A stretch of 64,000 nt of DNA, taken from NCBI RefSeq assembly GCF_009729415.1, contig NZ_MPKW01000011.1, positions 1 through 64,000 on the forward strand, written 5' to 3'. Shown here in pieces: positions 27,520 to 36,585 of the stretch. The notes beneath the pieces were generated by a model. It was not told the origin of the DNA. It saw only the letters and a list, made by a program, of their open reading frames with translations, and searched no databases. The position numbers and the translations under genes were made by a program. The stretch's first letter is position 1. Every line of letters starts with the position of its first letter. The stretch is from Mycolicibacterium sp. CBMA 234. GTDB lineage: Bacteria > Actinomycetota > Actinomycetes > Mycobacteriales > Mycobacteriaceae.

Positions 27520-27595
27520 TCGGCGACCGCCGTCTCGACTCGCGACGACAAAACCGGAAGGCCATGGCGTACGACATCGGCGAAACTTCCGCGAG

Positions 27596-27616
27596 TGTCC
27601 AACCGTGAGTTGGACA
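27596..27616. promoter_or_regulatory. Inverted repeat TGTCCAAC-N5-GTTGGACA upstream of the mce operon
   Basis: Perfect 8-bp arms around CGTGA, 77 bp upstream of the yrbEA ATG at 27519. It differs from both palindromes described elsewhere in the window. A likely operator for a dedicated mce regulator; no other copy was noticed here. Confidence 0.55.
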
Positions 27617-27724
27617 ACGGTAAAGCCATGGAAGCCCCTCCATAGGTAACGCGGCTGTGACCACCGCCTCTTGGGTAATGCAAATGTGAGTACCACCACA
27701 CAGGATGCGGTCCGGGGCGCGTAA

Positions 27725-27739
27725 GAGTAGTTGCTACTC
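27725..27739. promoter_or_regulatory. Palindrome GAGTAG-TTG-CTACTC on the mce side of the gap
   Basis: Identical to the copy upstream of fadD (1718-1732). It is about 205 bp upstream of yrbEA, so it may regulate the mce operon. Confidence 0.58.
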
Positions 27740-28380
27740 TCCTCGCACACTCTTCGCCGACTTTGCGCTTTGCCAGGATCTGCGGTGAGCCGCGGGCAAA
27801 CGCTGGCGGTGACCGTAACGCCCGGTGATCGTCATGTCCAGGTCGCAGTGGCGCTTCCGTTGCCGGAGAACAGATTTCCGCGGTTCAGGACGATTGCCAG
27901 TTCGGAGGTCCACGGGGACTTCATCGAGGGCGCTGGCTCGAACGGCACACAGCTGAGCGGCCCCCAAAGATAGCCATGGTGGCGATCAGCCGGCGGGTTT
28001 CCTACAGCACAACGAGAATGCGGGCCTTGGCCCCGAGTATTCGGCACGCTCAACCACGGCATGTTCCTGGAGAAGCGAGATGATCCAACCCGACGGAAAG
28101 AAACCAGTACCCCGACTGGTTCAAGCGTGACGCGGTCGCCCTGTACCCGGGATACTGCGGGCGCGACGATCACATGCGCACCGAACTCGTTGAGGATGGG
28201 CAGCGCGCTGCCCACGGTCAGCGTGACTCTCTCTGGCGCCGTGTTCACCGCAGACCACAGAAGTCAGTCCACCTCAAACGATTTCGCGGCACTGTATGCC
28301 GAATGGGGTGTCATCCAGTGGCCCGGCAGGTGGTCATGAGCCGGGCCCTACCGCAAGCCTGATGGGCGCACGGGAAACGG

Positions 28381-28395
28381 AAGTAGTGACTACTC
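28381..28395. promoter_or_regulatory. GAGTAG-type palindrome (AAGTAG-TGA-CTACTC) upstream of the 28464 membrane protein
   Basis: One mismatch from the perfect form; the core AGTAGTGACTACT is an exact palindrome. It lies about 70 bp before the downstream ATG, a normal operator distance. Confidence 0.58.
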
Positions 28396-28463
28396 CTGTG
28401 CCGCCGCACAACGGGCGGTCAAATCAGCTCTAAACGTCGACGAAGACAGCAGAGGAGCCGAGA

Positions 28464-29252
28464 ATGCCAGTTCCGCCCTACGAGGTTCCAGTGAACACCA
28501 CCGGGCAGCTCGTCATGACGATTCTCGTGGTCGGCGCGCTGCTGGTGGCGGCGGTCTCGGCAGTGCGCATGAGCAGAAGCCTGTCCAGCTGGGGCCCCGT
28601 CGCCACCCTCGCCGGCAGCCTCATCGCCGGCTCCATCGAACCGATCTACTGCATGTCGATGCATATGTGGTACTACACCCCCGGTCAATGGAACATGTAC
28701 ACGGCATTCGGGCAGAGCCAGCCGATCTGGTCGTGGCTGTCCTACGGAGCTTTCTACGGTGGGCTGACCCTCCTCATCTGGTGGCGAGTGGAGCGGGGGG
28801 CGACCGCGTCATCGGTCTGGCGGCTTGCCGGCGTGCTGGTGGCGATCGGTATCGCCACCGAGATCGTGTGCATACAGCTGGGTACCTACGAGTACTACGG
28901 CGCCCAGCCGTTCCGAGTTGCGTCGTTCCCTCTCTGGATCGCGGTGGCCAACTCCGCAATCGGAATCGTGGGCGGGATCATCGCCGCTCGTCTGCGCCCG
29001 GTGCTCACTGGGCCTCAGGCCTGGGCCATGGTCGTCCTGGTCCCCGCGGTCATGCCGGCGATCCAGATCGGCACCAATTTCCTTGCGCTGGACGTGATGA
29101 GCAACGCGAAGCCGTCGCCGGTACTGATGTACACCGCTGCCATCGTGTCGATGGCGATGAGCATCACCACGATCTACATCGCGATCAAGTCGCTTCCGAC
29201 GCGCACCGCACGCACTGCGGACGGTCCGGCTCAGCGGGTCACCGCTGTTTGA
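28464..29252 (+). CDS. Seven-helix-like integral membrane protein of unknown function
   Basis: A 262-residue polytopic membrane protein with about seven hydrophobic segments, including LVMTILVVGALLVAAVSAV and LAGVLVAIGIATEIVCIQLG. An aromatic loop (MHMWYYTPGQWNMY) follows the second segment. GAGGAG precedes the ATG by 6 nt. The spacing resembles carotenoid- or retinoid-type membrane enzymes, but no catalytic motif is visible, so no function is assigned. It faces a GAGTAG palindrome and is followed 201 bp later by an aldehyde dehydrogenase. Confidence 0.7.
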   Translation: MPVPPYEVPVNTTGQLVMTILVVGALLVAAVSAVRMSRSLSSWGPVATLAGSLIAGSIEPIYCMSMHMWYYTPGQWNMYTAFGQSQPIWSWLSYGAFYGGLTLLIWWRVERGATASSVWRLAGVLVAIGIATEIVCIQLGTYEYYGAQPFRVASFPLWIAVANSAIGIVGGIIAARLRPVLTGPQAWAMVVLVPAVMPAIQIGTNFLALDVMSNAKPSPVLMYTAAIVSMAMSITTIYIAIKSLPTRTARTADGPAQRVTAV

Positions 29253-29453
29253 CCGGACGCACCGCCAGCGGCGAGCTCGCGCACCCTTGGGTGTCGTCAG
29301 CCCGGTTCCGCTCGCAGTACTGCTGAAAAGCATTGGCGCAGAGCCCAACCAGTCGGACGAATGATCACGGGTGCGTCACCAAGAAAGTAGCGACTGCTGG
29401 TCGCAGCCCGCGCGGATGCAAGCAGTCGCGCCCGTGGAAGGGGTTTTACGCCG

Positions 29454-30914
29454 GTGTTGATCACAGAAGAATTGTTCGTCGGGGGCGAGTGGACGATCGG
29501 AACCAGCCGCAAGTGGCTGGACGTCGTGTCACCCAGCACCGAGAAGCCCATGGGGCGCATCGTCATTCCGACGTACCGCGAGCTGGACCGAGCAGTGCAG
29601 GCCGCTCGGACAGCCTTCGACGACGGCCCATGGCCGCGGCTTCCGATCGAAGAACGTGCGGCTTATCTGCGTGCGGCACTGAAGATTTTCGAGGACAAGT
29701 ACCTCCAGACCGCCATCGCGATGCAGGTCAACGAAACTGGTGCTCCCATTTCGTTCACCAGGGCAACCACCACGGCGATGCCTGCGCTGCTGGATCGGCT
29801 GATCCGCGACGCCCGAGAGGTGGTGCCGAGTGAGATTCGTCAGGGCATCACCGGACATGTGAAGGTCATGCGCGAGCCATTGGGTGTGGTGGCGGCGATC
29901 GTCCCCTGGAATGCACCAATCCTCGCGGCAGCAGCGAAGCTGTTCCCGGCGTTGTTGATGGGATGTCCGACTGTCCTGAAAACGTCTCCCCAGGCACCCT
30001 TTTCGGCATATCTGCTGGCGCAGGCACTTGGTGACTCCGGGATACCCCCAGGGGTTGTTTCGATCCTGCCCGGCGGATCGGATGTTGGTTCTTATCTGAT
30101 TTCGCACCCGCAGGTTGACGCCGTCACATTCATCGGCAGCACCGAGACCGGGCGCAAGATCGCTTCGGTGTGCGGGCAGCAGTTGAAGTCCGTGACATGC
30201 GAGCTGGGCGGTAAATCCGCCGCAATCCTCACCGAAGGCGCAGATATCGAGCGGCATCTGCCCGCAGTCCTCGCACATTCACTGACCCACAACGGCCAGC
30301 TCCACATCGCCACTTCCCGCCTGCTCGTACACACCAGTCAGACCAACGAATTCGCGGATGCGCTGATAGGCGCGGTCGCGGCGATGCCCATCGGCGATCC
30401 TCACGACAGGAACACCGCCATCGGCCCGCTGGTCAGTGACCAGCAACGGAACAGGGTCGAGGGTTATGTGGCGTCAGGACAGGCGCAGGGCGCCCGACTG
30501 CTCTACGGCGGTACACGTCCCGAGCATCTACCAGTCGGCTACTACCTTCGGCCAGCCATCTTCGGCGGCGTGAAGAACGACATGGCTATCGCACGTGACG
30601 AGATATTCGGTCCCGTGCTGTCCATCATCGGATACCGAGATGAGGCCGAGGCTGTTCGACTGGCCAACGATTCCGCGTACGGGCTGGGCGGAAGCGTTTA
30701 CTCCGATGACGCCGACCATGCGTTGGAACTGGCGGGCCAACTGCAGACCGGTACCTGCGCAGTGAACAACGCGTTCTTCGCCGGTGACGGCGGCCCTTAC
30801 GATGGTGCCAAGGCCAGCGGTTTGGGGCGTGACGGCGGACCCGACGGACTGCACCGCTATCTGCGGGTCAAGTCGATTGCACTGCCTGCGAGCTGGTCCA
30901 TCGGGTTGAGCTGA
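29454..30914 (+). CDS. Aldehyde dehydrogenase-family protein lacking the catalytic cysteine
   Basis: A 486-residue protein with the whole ALDH fold. Asn153 (PWNAP), the NAD region and Glu250 in ELGGKS are present. However, the NxGQxC active-site motif reads HNGQLHIATSR, placing His284 where the nucleophilic Cys should be. The codon is an unambiguous CAC and the surrounding sequence is otherwise normal, so this is a substitution and not a frame error. Classical aldehyde oxidation should be impaired; the protein may have another role or be decaying. GTG start with GGAAGGGG about 13 nt upstream. None of the GTCAAC operators is near it. Confidence 0.88.
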   Translation: MLITEELFVGGEWTIGTSRKWLDVVSPSTEKPMGRIVIPTYRELDRAVQAARTAFDDGPWPRLPIEERAAYLRAALKIFEDKYLQTAIAMQVNETGAPISFTRATTTAMPALLDRLIRDAREVVPSEIRQGITGHVKVMREPLGVVAAIVPWNAPILAAAAKLFPALLMGCPTVLKTSPQAPFSAYLLAQALGDSGIPPGVVSILPGGSDVGSYLISHPQVDAVTFIGSTETGRKIASVCGQQLKSVTCELGGKSAAILTEGADIERHLPAVLAHSLTHNGQLHIATSRLLVHTSQTNEFADALIGAVAAMPIGDPHDRNTAIGPLVSDQQRNRVEGYVASGQAQGARLLYGGTRPEHLPVGYYLRPAIFGGVKNDMAIARDEIFGPVLSIIGYRDEAEAVRLANDSAYGLGGSVYSDDADHALELAGQLQTGTCAVNNAFFAGDGGPYDGAKASGLGRDGGPDGLHRYLRVKSIALPASWSIGLS

Positions 30915-30986
30915 CATGGCCAATCGCGGCAACACGACGGGACCGCCGCCGCTAAAAGAGCTGTGCGCGTGCGCTTTAGAGAGCCA

Positions 30987-31214
30987 TCAAGGCAGCGTCG
31001 TAAAAACTGCGAAAATGTCGTCAGAATGCACACAACGACTCAGCATTCGCATCAACACGCCGGCGAATCGTTGCGTCAAGGTACGGCGAGTGCACGTGAA
31101 CCAATGGCCGCAGCGGGTGCACTCAGCGGCGCTGACAGCCCGCGACAGACGGTTGACCAACACCTGCTGGCCGCAGACGCATCGCGTCGCGGCCAGCCCG
31201 CCCGCCAGCCTCAT
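30987..31214 (-). CDS. Small putative zinc-ribbon protein
   Basis: A 75-residue frame just 25 bp after the amidohydrolase stop. It contains two zinc-ribbon half motifs, CVCG and CTRCG, separated by 20 residues, then a basic segment. This spacing is typical of small rubredoxin-like or zinc-ribbon folds. No strong ribosome site is seen, so expression would depend on coupling with the upstream gene. The frame could be fortuitous, but the paired cysteine motifs are hard to explain by chance. Confidence 0.42.
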   Translation of the reverse strand: MRLAGGLAATRCVCGQQVLVNRLSRAVSAAECTRCGHWFTCTRRTLTQRFAGVLMRMLSRCVHSDDIFAVFTTLP

Positions 31215-31239
31215 CGGGCGGGAACATCGTCGACGTGCA

Positions 31240-32550
31240 TCAGAATGCGGTCGCCAACGGCTTGTGGACGTCACCACGCGGAAACCACTCCTTGGTGGGC
31301 GCCTTCAGCAGGTCCTGCATCGGGGTGCCGATCCGGTCCGCGACCTCACGCAGCGCGGCACCGTCCAAGTGGAAGGTGTCAATGGCGTTGGCGCCCAGCA
31401 TCATCCGTGCATCGGCGACCGGTACGCCGGCGGCGCCCAGCGTAGCCTGCAGGTACTCTGTCGTGCCCGGTCCCGCTCCCCAGGTGCCCTCGTGGTGCGG
31501 GTAGTCGGCGCCGACCATAATCTTCGTGATGCCGATCTCCTCACGAGCTGCGGCTTCCGCGCGGGACAGCAGCGACGAACCGAGATGCACCTGCCGGTCG
31601 AAGTAGAACGACGGCTTGCTCTTGACCACCTCGCGCACATCGCGGCGCAGATAGCTGTTCTCCCACGAATAATCCATGCCGCGCAGTGCGCTGACGACCC
31701 AGCCGGAACCGAGTTCGGTCAGCGCGACGTGCAGGTTCGGATGACGCTCGAGGACGCCGCCCCAGATCAGGTGGTTGAGGATCTGCTGGCAGTTGAAGAA
31801 GGCCTGAGCGGTCATGATGGGCGCCGCGCAGGCCGGATGCGGAACCGACTGCAGGGTGGCGGCCGAGATGCGGTTGGTGATCGACGAGATCGCGGTGTGC
31901 GAGGTGACCACCATCTCGAGTTCGGCCAGGGCCGCCCAGATCGGATCGAACTGTGCGCTGAACAGCGGCCGGCTCTCATCGAATGCTGGCAGCACGATGC
32001 CGACCAGGCCCGCCTCCTTGGCCCAACGAATCTCGGCCACGGTGGCGTCGACATCGTCGAAGGTGGTCACGGCCAGCCCGAAGAGGCGCTTCGGGGCCGT
32101 GTTACAGAAGTCCACCAGCCAGCGGTTGTATGCCCGGTTGGCGGCCTCGACCTGTTCGGGCGTACGGCTGTAGCCGAGGATGGCGGCCATGAGCGGTGGG
32201 TGCAGTTCGAACGGAAGACCGAAGTCCGGGAAGATGACCTCGCCCGAGATTCCTTCGTGGTCAAGCTCTTTCAATCGGCGGGCCGGGTCCCACTGGCCTT
32301 CGACACGCCCCTCGTCCAAGACAGTCTCGACCCACATCTTGACCAGATCGGGGTCGATGCGGTTCGCCAGGCTCTTGGGGTTCGCCGTCGTCATGCCCTC
32401 CTCGTCGAATCGGTCGCAGAAGGCGTCGAACTCCTCGCGGATCGCCGGATCCAGGTAGCGCCGGTACTCGCGCATCTGCGCAGTCGCGTGCCCATCCGAG
32501 GACACCATCAATGCCCGCTCCGCCATTGAAAGGTCGTTAACCGTGCTCAT
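31240..32550 (-). CDS. Amidohydrolase_2 family (TIM-barrel decarboxylase-like) protein
   Basis: A 436-residue member of the amidohydrolase_2 family, which includes metal-dependent decarboxylases and hydrolases of aromatic or cyclic acids. Landmarks: VSSDGHA near the N-terminus (in place of the classical HxH), VVTSHTAI, LTELGSGW, and GADYPHHEGTW near the C-terminus, supplying the late metal Asp. On the minus strand TTGACT within the operator at 32613 is 17 bp from TAACTT (32594-32589), a strong promoter. It is divergent from an ALDH gene. Substrate unknown. Confidence 0.88.
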   Translation of the reverse strand: MSTVNDLSMAERALMVSSDGHATAQMREYRRYLDPAIREEFDAFCDRFDEEGMTTANPKSLANRIDPDLVKMWVETVLDEGRVEGQWDPARRLKELDHEGISGEVIFPDFGLPFELHPPLMAAILGYSRTPEQVEAANRAYNRWLVDFCNTAPKRLFGLAVTTFDDVDATVAEIRWAKEAGLVGIVLPAFDESRPLFSAQFDPIWAALAELEMVVTSHTAISSITNRISAATLQSVPHPACAAPIMTAQAFFNCQQILNHLIWGGVLERHPNLHVALTELGSGWVVSALRGMDYSWENSYLRRDVREVVKSKPSFYFDRQVHLGSSLLSRAEAAAREEIGITKIMVGADYPHHEGTWGAGPGTTEYLQATLGAAGVPVADARMMLGANAIDTFHLDGAALREVADRIGTPMQDLLKAPTKEWFPRGDVHKPLATAF

Positions 32551-32612
32551 TACCTAGCTCCCGTCGATACCCAGAGTGCGTGACGCCCAAGTTAATCCGC
32601 ACAAACGCAATA

Positions 32613-32630
32613 GTCAACACCTGAGTTGAC
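32613..32630 (-). promoter_or_regulatory. GTCAAC-N6-GTTGAC operator and leftward amidohydrolase promoter
   Basis: Perfect copy (spacer ACCTGA). On the minus strand TTGACT (32617-32612) is spaced 17 bp from TAACTT, giving a near-ideal promoter whose -35 is the half-site. Confidence 0.8.
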
Positions 32631-32668
32631 TAGTCAGCATGCTGCCTCCATTCCGCCAGGAAGTCGAT

Positions 32669-32686
32669 TTCAACATGGTTGTTGAC
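32669..32686 (+). promoter_or_regulatory. TTCAAC-N6-GTTGAC operator and rightward ALDH promoter
   Basis: One mismatch. TTGACG (32682-32687) is spaced 18 bp from TATCGT (32706-32711). Together with the 32613 copy, each divergent gene has its own operator-embedded promoter. Confidence 0.72.
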
Positions 32687-32812
32687 GCCCTCGCGGCAGG
32701 GTGGTTATCGTTTCCGCGCATAGGCCTCGGGCAACCCGATGCCCTTGCCACCGGCGGCCGGCGCATATCGATGCGATGTCGCTGTGGCCCAACATATCTG
32801 AAGGATTTCCCG

Positions 32813-34303
32813 ATGACACTTTCGATCCCGAGCCTCCGCCTCCTCGCCGTACCCCACCCCCACGAACACTTCATCGGCGGCAGCTGGCAGCCGGCCACGA
32901 CCGACACCCGCGTCACGGTGATCAACCCGAGTGACGAAACGGTGATCACCGAGCTGCCCGACATCACGACCGCCGATATCGACAAGGCCGTCGCCACCGC
33001 CCGGCGCGCTTTCGACGAAGGCTCATGGTCTCGGCTGCCCATCGCCGATCGCATCGTGGCACTGCGGCGATTCACCGATGCGTTGCTGCACAAGAAGGAC
33101 CAGATCGGCCTGGCTTGGGGCGCCGAATGTGGCCCGACCGCTGCCTTCCGGGACGCCATCAACGGCATCGTGGCGCCAACGGTCTACGAGAACATGTATG
33201 ACATGGCCCAGGCGGTGCCGATGAGCGAGGAACGCACCGGCTTCGCAGGGCCGGTCACCGTCACCCGCGAACCGTACGGCGTCGCGGTCGCGGTCCTGAC
33301 CTACAACGGGCCGCTGGCCTACATCGGCATGAAGGCTCTGCCCGCGCTCCTGACGGGCAACGTCGTCATCGTCAAGCTTCCGATCGAGACCCGGCTTGTC
33401 GCGCAGTACATCGCCGATGCGGCGGCCGAAGCCGACCTGCCGCCCGGAGTACTGACGGTCGTCGCGGCCGGCACCGAAGCGAGCAGGTATCTGGTCGAAC
33501 ACCCTGGCGTCAACACCGTGAGCTTCACCGGTGGCACCACCGTCGGCTCGCAGATACTGCACAGCACCGCCGACCGGCTCATCAAGACCACGTTAGAACT
33601 CGGCGGCAAGTCCGCCGGGATCGTCGCCGACGACATCGACATCGCCGAACTACTTCCGCTACTCCTGCCCGGCCTCATTCCGTTCCAGGGGCAGGTCTGT
33701 GTGGCGCTCACCCGCCTCCTGGTCCCCAAGCACCGGCACGACGAGATCGTCGGCGCCATCAGCAACGTGTTCAACAACCTGAGGATCGGCAGCGCGCTCG
33801 ACCCTGCCACCGATTTCGGCCCGGTGGCGGTCAGCCGGACGCGCGACCGCTGCGAGAGGTTCGTCGAGAGCGCAGTGAAGGACGGCGCCACCATTGCGGC
33901 CGGCGGCAAGCGCCCGGCCGGCCTGGACCGCGGCTGGTACTTCGAGCCGACGCTGCTCACCGATGTGCACAACGCGATGGAGATCGCTCAGGAGGAGGTG
34001 TTCGGGCCGGTGTTCACCGTCATCACCTACGAAGACATCGATGACGCTGTACGGATCGCCAACGACTCCAAATACGGTCTGACCGCAGCGATGTTCACCC
34101 ACGACACCGCTCTGGCCCGCAGCGTCGGTGAGCGACTGAACGTCGGCAGCTTCACCCTGAACTCCACCGGCGGCGTCCTCGGCCAGCCGTTCGGCGGCTT
34201 CAAGCTGTCGGGCATCGGGCGCGAGATGGGCATGGAGGGCTTCCTGGAGTGGACCCAGACCAAGGTCCTCAAGATCAACACCGAGAGCAGCTACCTGGCC
34301 TGA
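32813..34303 (+). CDS. Aldehyde dehydrogenase
   Basis: A 496-residue NAD(P)-dependent ALDH with a complete active site: Asn165 (TYNGP), Glu262 (LELGGKS) and nucleophile Cys296 (FQGQVCVALTR). The ATG at 32813 is selected because GAAGGA precedes it by 8 nt; the frame upstream runs through the operator. Predicted to oxidise an aldehyde made by one of the alcohol dehydrogenases or SDRs of the island. A bidirectional terminator follows. Confidence 0.93.
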   Translation: MTLSIPSLRLLAVPHPHEHFIGGSWQPATTDTRVTVINPSDETVITELPDITTADIDKAVATARRAFDEGSWSRLPIADRIVALRRFTDALLHKKDQIGLAWGAECGPTAAFRDAINGIVAPTVYENMYDMAQAVPMSEERTGFAGPVTVTREPYGVAVAVLTYNGPLAYIGMKALPALLTGNVVIVKLPIETRLVAQYIADAAAEADLPPGVLTVVAAGTEASRYLVEHPGVNTVSFTGGTTVGSQILHSTADRLIKTTLELGGKSAGIVADDIDIAELLPLLLPGLIPFQGQVCVALTRLLVPKHRHDEIVGAISNVFNNLRIGSALDPATDFGPVAVSRTRDRCERFVESAVKDGATIAAGGKRPAGLDRGWYFEPTLLTDVHNAMEIAQEEVFGPVFTVITYEDIDDAVRIANDSKYGLTAAMFTHDTALARSVGERLNVGSFTLNSTGGVLGQPFGGFKLSGIGREMGMEGFLEWTQTKVLKINTESSYLA

Positions 34304-34329
34304 GCTGCCGCACCAATCCCCTGTCACGA

Positions 34330-34361
34330 CAGCCCGGCGACACCAGTCGTCGGGCTGTTTT
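34330..34361. terminator. Intrinsic terminator between convergent ALDH and LLM genes
   Basis: A 12-bp stem (34330-34341 with 34346-34357, one G-U pair), loop ACCA, then TTTT on the plus strand. It lies in the 57-bp convergent gap and may serve both operons. Confidence 0.8.
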
Positions 34362-35209
34362 CAGTTGCGCTGCCGTTCAGCGACAAACTCGCCGACGCGA
34401 TCGAGCGTGCGCTGACTGACGGCTGGGTCCTCGGCACTGATATCGAACACGACCTCGGTGACTCCCGCGCGCTCGAACACATCAACCTTCCCGTGGTCGG
34501 GCGTACCCGCGACAAAAGGGACCACCTCTAGCAGGCCCGGGTCGCGCCCGGCAGCGGCCACCCGGTCACGGAGCCTGGGTATCGCGGTATCCAGGCCGCG
34601 ACCGCCGAGGGGTATCCAGCCCGATCCGTACTCAGCGATGTGGTCGAAGAGCTTCGGTGTGCCGGCACCACCGATGAGAACCGGCAGCGGATGCTGCGCC
34701 GGCTTGGGCCACGACCACGCCGGCGCCACGGTCAGAAATTTCCCTTGGTACGAGGCGGTCTCGCGCTCCCAGAGCTGCTGCATCGCAAGCACGTGTTCGC
34801 GGGTACGGGCACGTCGCGTAGCCGGGTCGACGCCGTGATCACGCATCTCATCGACGTTCCATCCGTAACCCACGCCGACCGCCACCCGCCCGCCGGACTG
34901 TTGGTCGATGGTGGCCAGTGCCTTCGCGGTCACAATGGGGTCCCGCTGCGCGGCGAGCAGCACGCCGCTGCCGACCCGGATCCGCGTGGTCACGCTCGCT
35001 GCCATCGCCATCGCGGTCAACGTTTCCAGGTTGCGCCGGTAGCGGTCCGGCAGTTCGCCGCCGAGCGGATACGCCGTCTCTCGTGATGCCGGAATGTGTG
35101 TATGGTCAGGTATCCACAGCCCATCGAGGCCCCGACTCTCGACGTCGCGAGCGATGTCGGCTACGCGCGCGCTGTGGTCGGTGACCACCATCGAGACGCT
35201 AAATCGCAC
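34361..35209 (-). CDS. LLM-class F420-dependent-type oxidoreductase
   Basis: A 282-residue luciferase-like TIM barrel resembling the TIGR03619 type: GLDGLWIPDHTHIP near residue 28, RIRVGSGVLLAAQRDPIVTAK, and GRVAVGVGYGWNVDEM. GTG start, 9 bp after the capA-like stop. It ends the five-gene minus-strand operon P450/PrpD/SDR/CapA/LLM. Oxidation or reduction of an unknown cyclic intermediate is inferred from family membership. Confidence 0.88.
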   Translation of the reverse strand: MRFSVSMVVTDHSARVADIARDVESRGLDGLWIPDHTHIPASRETAYPLGGELPDRYRRNLETLTAMAMAASVTTRIRVGSGVLLAAQRDPIVTAKALATIDQQSGGRVAVGVGYGWNVDEMRDHGVDPATRRARTREHVLAMQQLWERETASYQGKFLTVAPAWSWPKPAQHPLPVLIGGAGTPKLFDHIAEYGSGWIPLGGRGLDTAIPRLRDRVAAAGRDPGLLEVVPFVAGTPDHGKVDVFERAGVTEVVFDISAEDPAVSQRTLDRVGEFVAERQRN

Positions 35210-35218
35210 GGACGAATC

Positions 35219-36574
35219 TCATACGACGATCACGCCCCGCTCTTGATCGGCGTCTATCGACAGCACTGTGCCGTATGGCGCACTGAGTGCGCCGAGACGT
35301 GACAAAATCGCTTGTGCGCGTGGACCTCTGGCGCGGACCGGAAATCCGGTGGTGGCCCGCCTGGCCGCGCTCCAGGACATTGGATGCAATTCGATCCTGA
35401 CTACGCGGTGGGTGGCCGCGTCCACGATGCACACCGGAATTACGAAACCCGGCTCGTGGTTGTTTCCTTCCAGCGGGCTGTGGACTGTCTTGCGACTGCC
35501 TGCGCCGCCGAGGGCATGGTCGCGCTCACCGAAGGCGTCGAGAGGCCCCGCGTCCAACGAACGCACCGGCCCGCTGTTGCCCCATCGCAGGTAGAAATCG
35601 TGGGGCTGGGCCTCTCGGCGGCCCAATCGGAACAGCGGCCCTGGATCGTGAAAAACAGGTACTCCGGAACGTATCTCGACGCCGCGCATAGGAGCGTGCG
35701 AGCCCTGTACCAACACGATGCGGGCTCCGGATTGTATTGCCGCATCGGCGAATTCGTGGACGAACGCCGGAGTTGACGACATGCGTCCGTCGGCACCGTC
35801 CCAGGCCTGCACATGGAGATGCGCGACGACGAGGTCCGCGGTACCGGCCGCCAGCCGAATCGATTCCATGGTCCCGTCGAGGTCGTCGACGTCGCACGTG
35901 GTGGTTGACATCGAGTTCTCCGGCGCGACACGGAATCTGGTGATCGAGTTGTGCAGTCCGGGCGGGTGGACGACGAACTCGTCGCCGTCGCTGACCACCC
36001 ACATGCCCAGTCCGCCGGCGATGGTACGGATCTGTTCGGCCACTGCGGGGCCGACCACGTGCAGATACCGGAGTGGGTTCACCCCCGGTCGGCCCGGCGC
36101 ATCCGGGCGGGTTGTCCCCGCCCGGGCGAACGTCGGAAACGCCGACGTCGCCGAGACCACCGCGAAACGTCCTACCGCGGTGTCGGCGAAGGCCGCCGCC
36201 CGCGCGGCGCTGAGATCGGCACCGATTCCCGCGTGCGGCAGCCCGACGGCATCCAGGGCCTCGATGGTGCGCTGCAGTCCACCATAGGAGTAGTCCAACG
36301 AATGATTGGATGCCGCGGTAACCACATCGACACCGAGCCAACGTAATTCGTCGGCGATCCGCGTCGGTCCACGCATCCAGCTCAGCGCACCCTCGGCGGC
36401 ACCGAAGATGTCGGCGCGGTCGAAGTCGTGGAGCGGAATCTCCAGATGCGCGTGCGTGACATCCGCGGCGCGGAGCACATCAACGGCAGCCAGCACATCT
36501 TCGTCTCGACATGCCGAGACGGGCGTATTCATGATCACGTCGCCGGTGAGAGCAAACTTGTATGTCCCCGACAC
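35219..36574 (-). CDS. CapA-family (PGA_cap) metallophosphatase-like protein
   Basis: A 451-residue protein of the CapA/PGA_cap family, calcineurin-like metallophosphatase relatives. Motifs in order: FALTGDVIM (metal Asp), ASNHSLDYSYGGL (metal Asn/His), and LVQGSHAPMRGVE near the C-terminus (His). Family members are known from poly-gamma-glutamate capsule synthesis, but many are cytoplasmic and uncharacterised; no signal peptide or membrane anchor is visible here. The GTG at 36574 is 11 nt past the SDR stop and gives the normal family N-terminus; the longer open frame is only the SDR gene read out of frame. Presence in a catabolic operon is unusual. Confidence 0.85.
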   Translation of the reverse strand: MSGTYKFALTGDVIMNTPVSACRDEDVLAAVDVLRAADVTHAHLEIPLHDFDRADIFGAAEGALSWMRGPTRIADELRWLGVDVVTAASNHSLDYSYGGLQRTIEALDAVGLPHAGIGADLSAARAAAFADTAVGRFAVVSATSAFPTFARAGTTRPDAPGRPGVNPLRYLHVVGPAVAEQIRTIAGGLGMWVVSDGDEFVVHPPGLHNSITRFRVAPENSMSTTTCDVDDLDGTMESIRLAAGTADLVVAHLHVQAWDGADGRMSSTPAFVHEFADAAIQSGARIVLVQGSHAPMRGVEIRSGVPVFHDPGPLFRLGRREAQPHDFYLRWGNSGPVRSLDAGPLDAFGERDHALGGAGSRKTVHSPLEGNNHEPGFVIPVCIVDAATHRVVRIELHPMSWSAARRATTGFPVRARGPRAQAILSRLGALSAPYGTVLSIDADQERGVIVV

Positions 36575-36585
36575 CGGTGCCGCGC

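Larger units (their letters stand above)
27520..28463. other. Long divergent intergenic region between mce and membrane-protein genes
   Basis: Nearly 950 bp without a supportable gene. It holds the mce inverted repeat (27596-27616) and two GAGTAG-type palindromes (27725-27739 and 28381-28395), one near each flanking gene. A minus-strand open frame at 27832-28248 has no ribosome site and no recognised family; it could be a gene remnant, but this is unproven. Confidence 0.6.

Noticed and set aside
27832..28248. 138-codon minus-strand frame in the mce upstream gap
   Set aside because: No ribosome site, no recognised family, and it shares the gap with regulatory repeats. A remnant is possible but unsupported.
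30916..32529. A 537-codon plus-strand open frame opposite the amidohydrolase
   Set aside because: It is antisense to a clear family member, rich in Arg, Gln and His, and has no recognisable domain; it is a high-G+C shadow frame.
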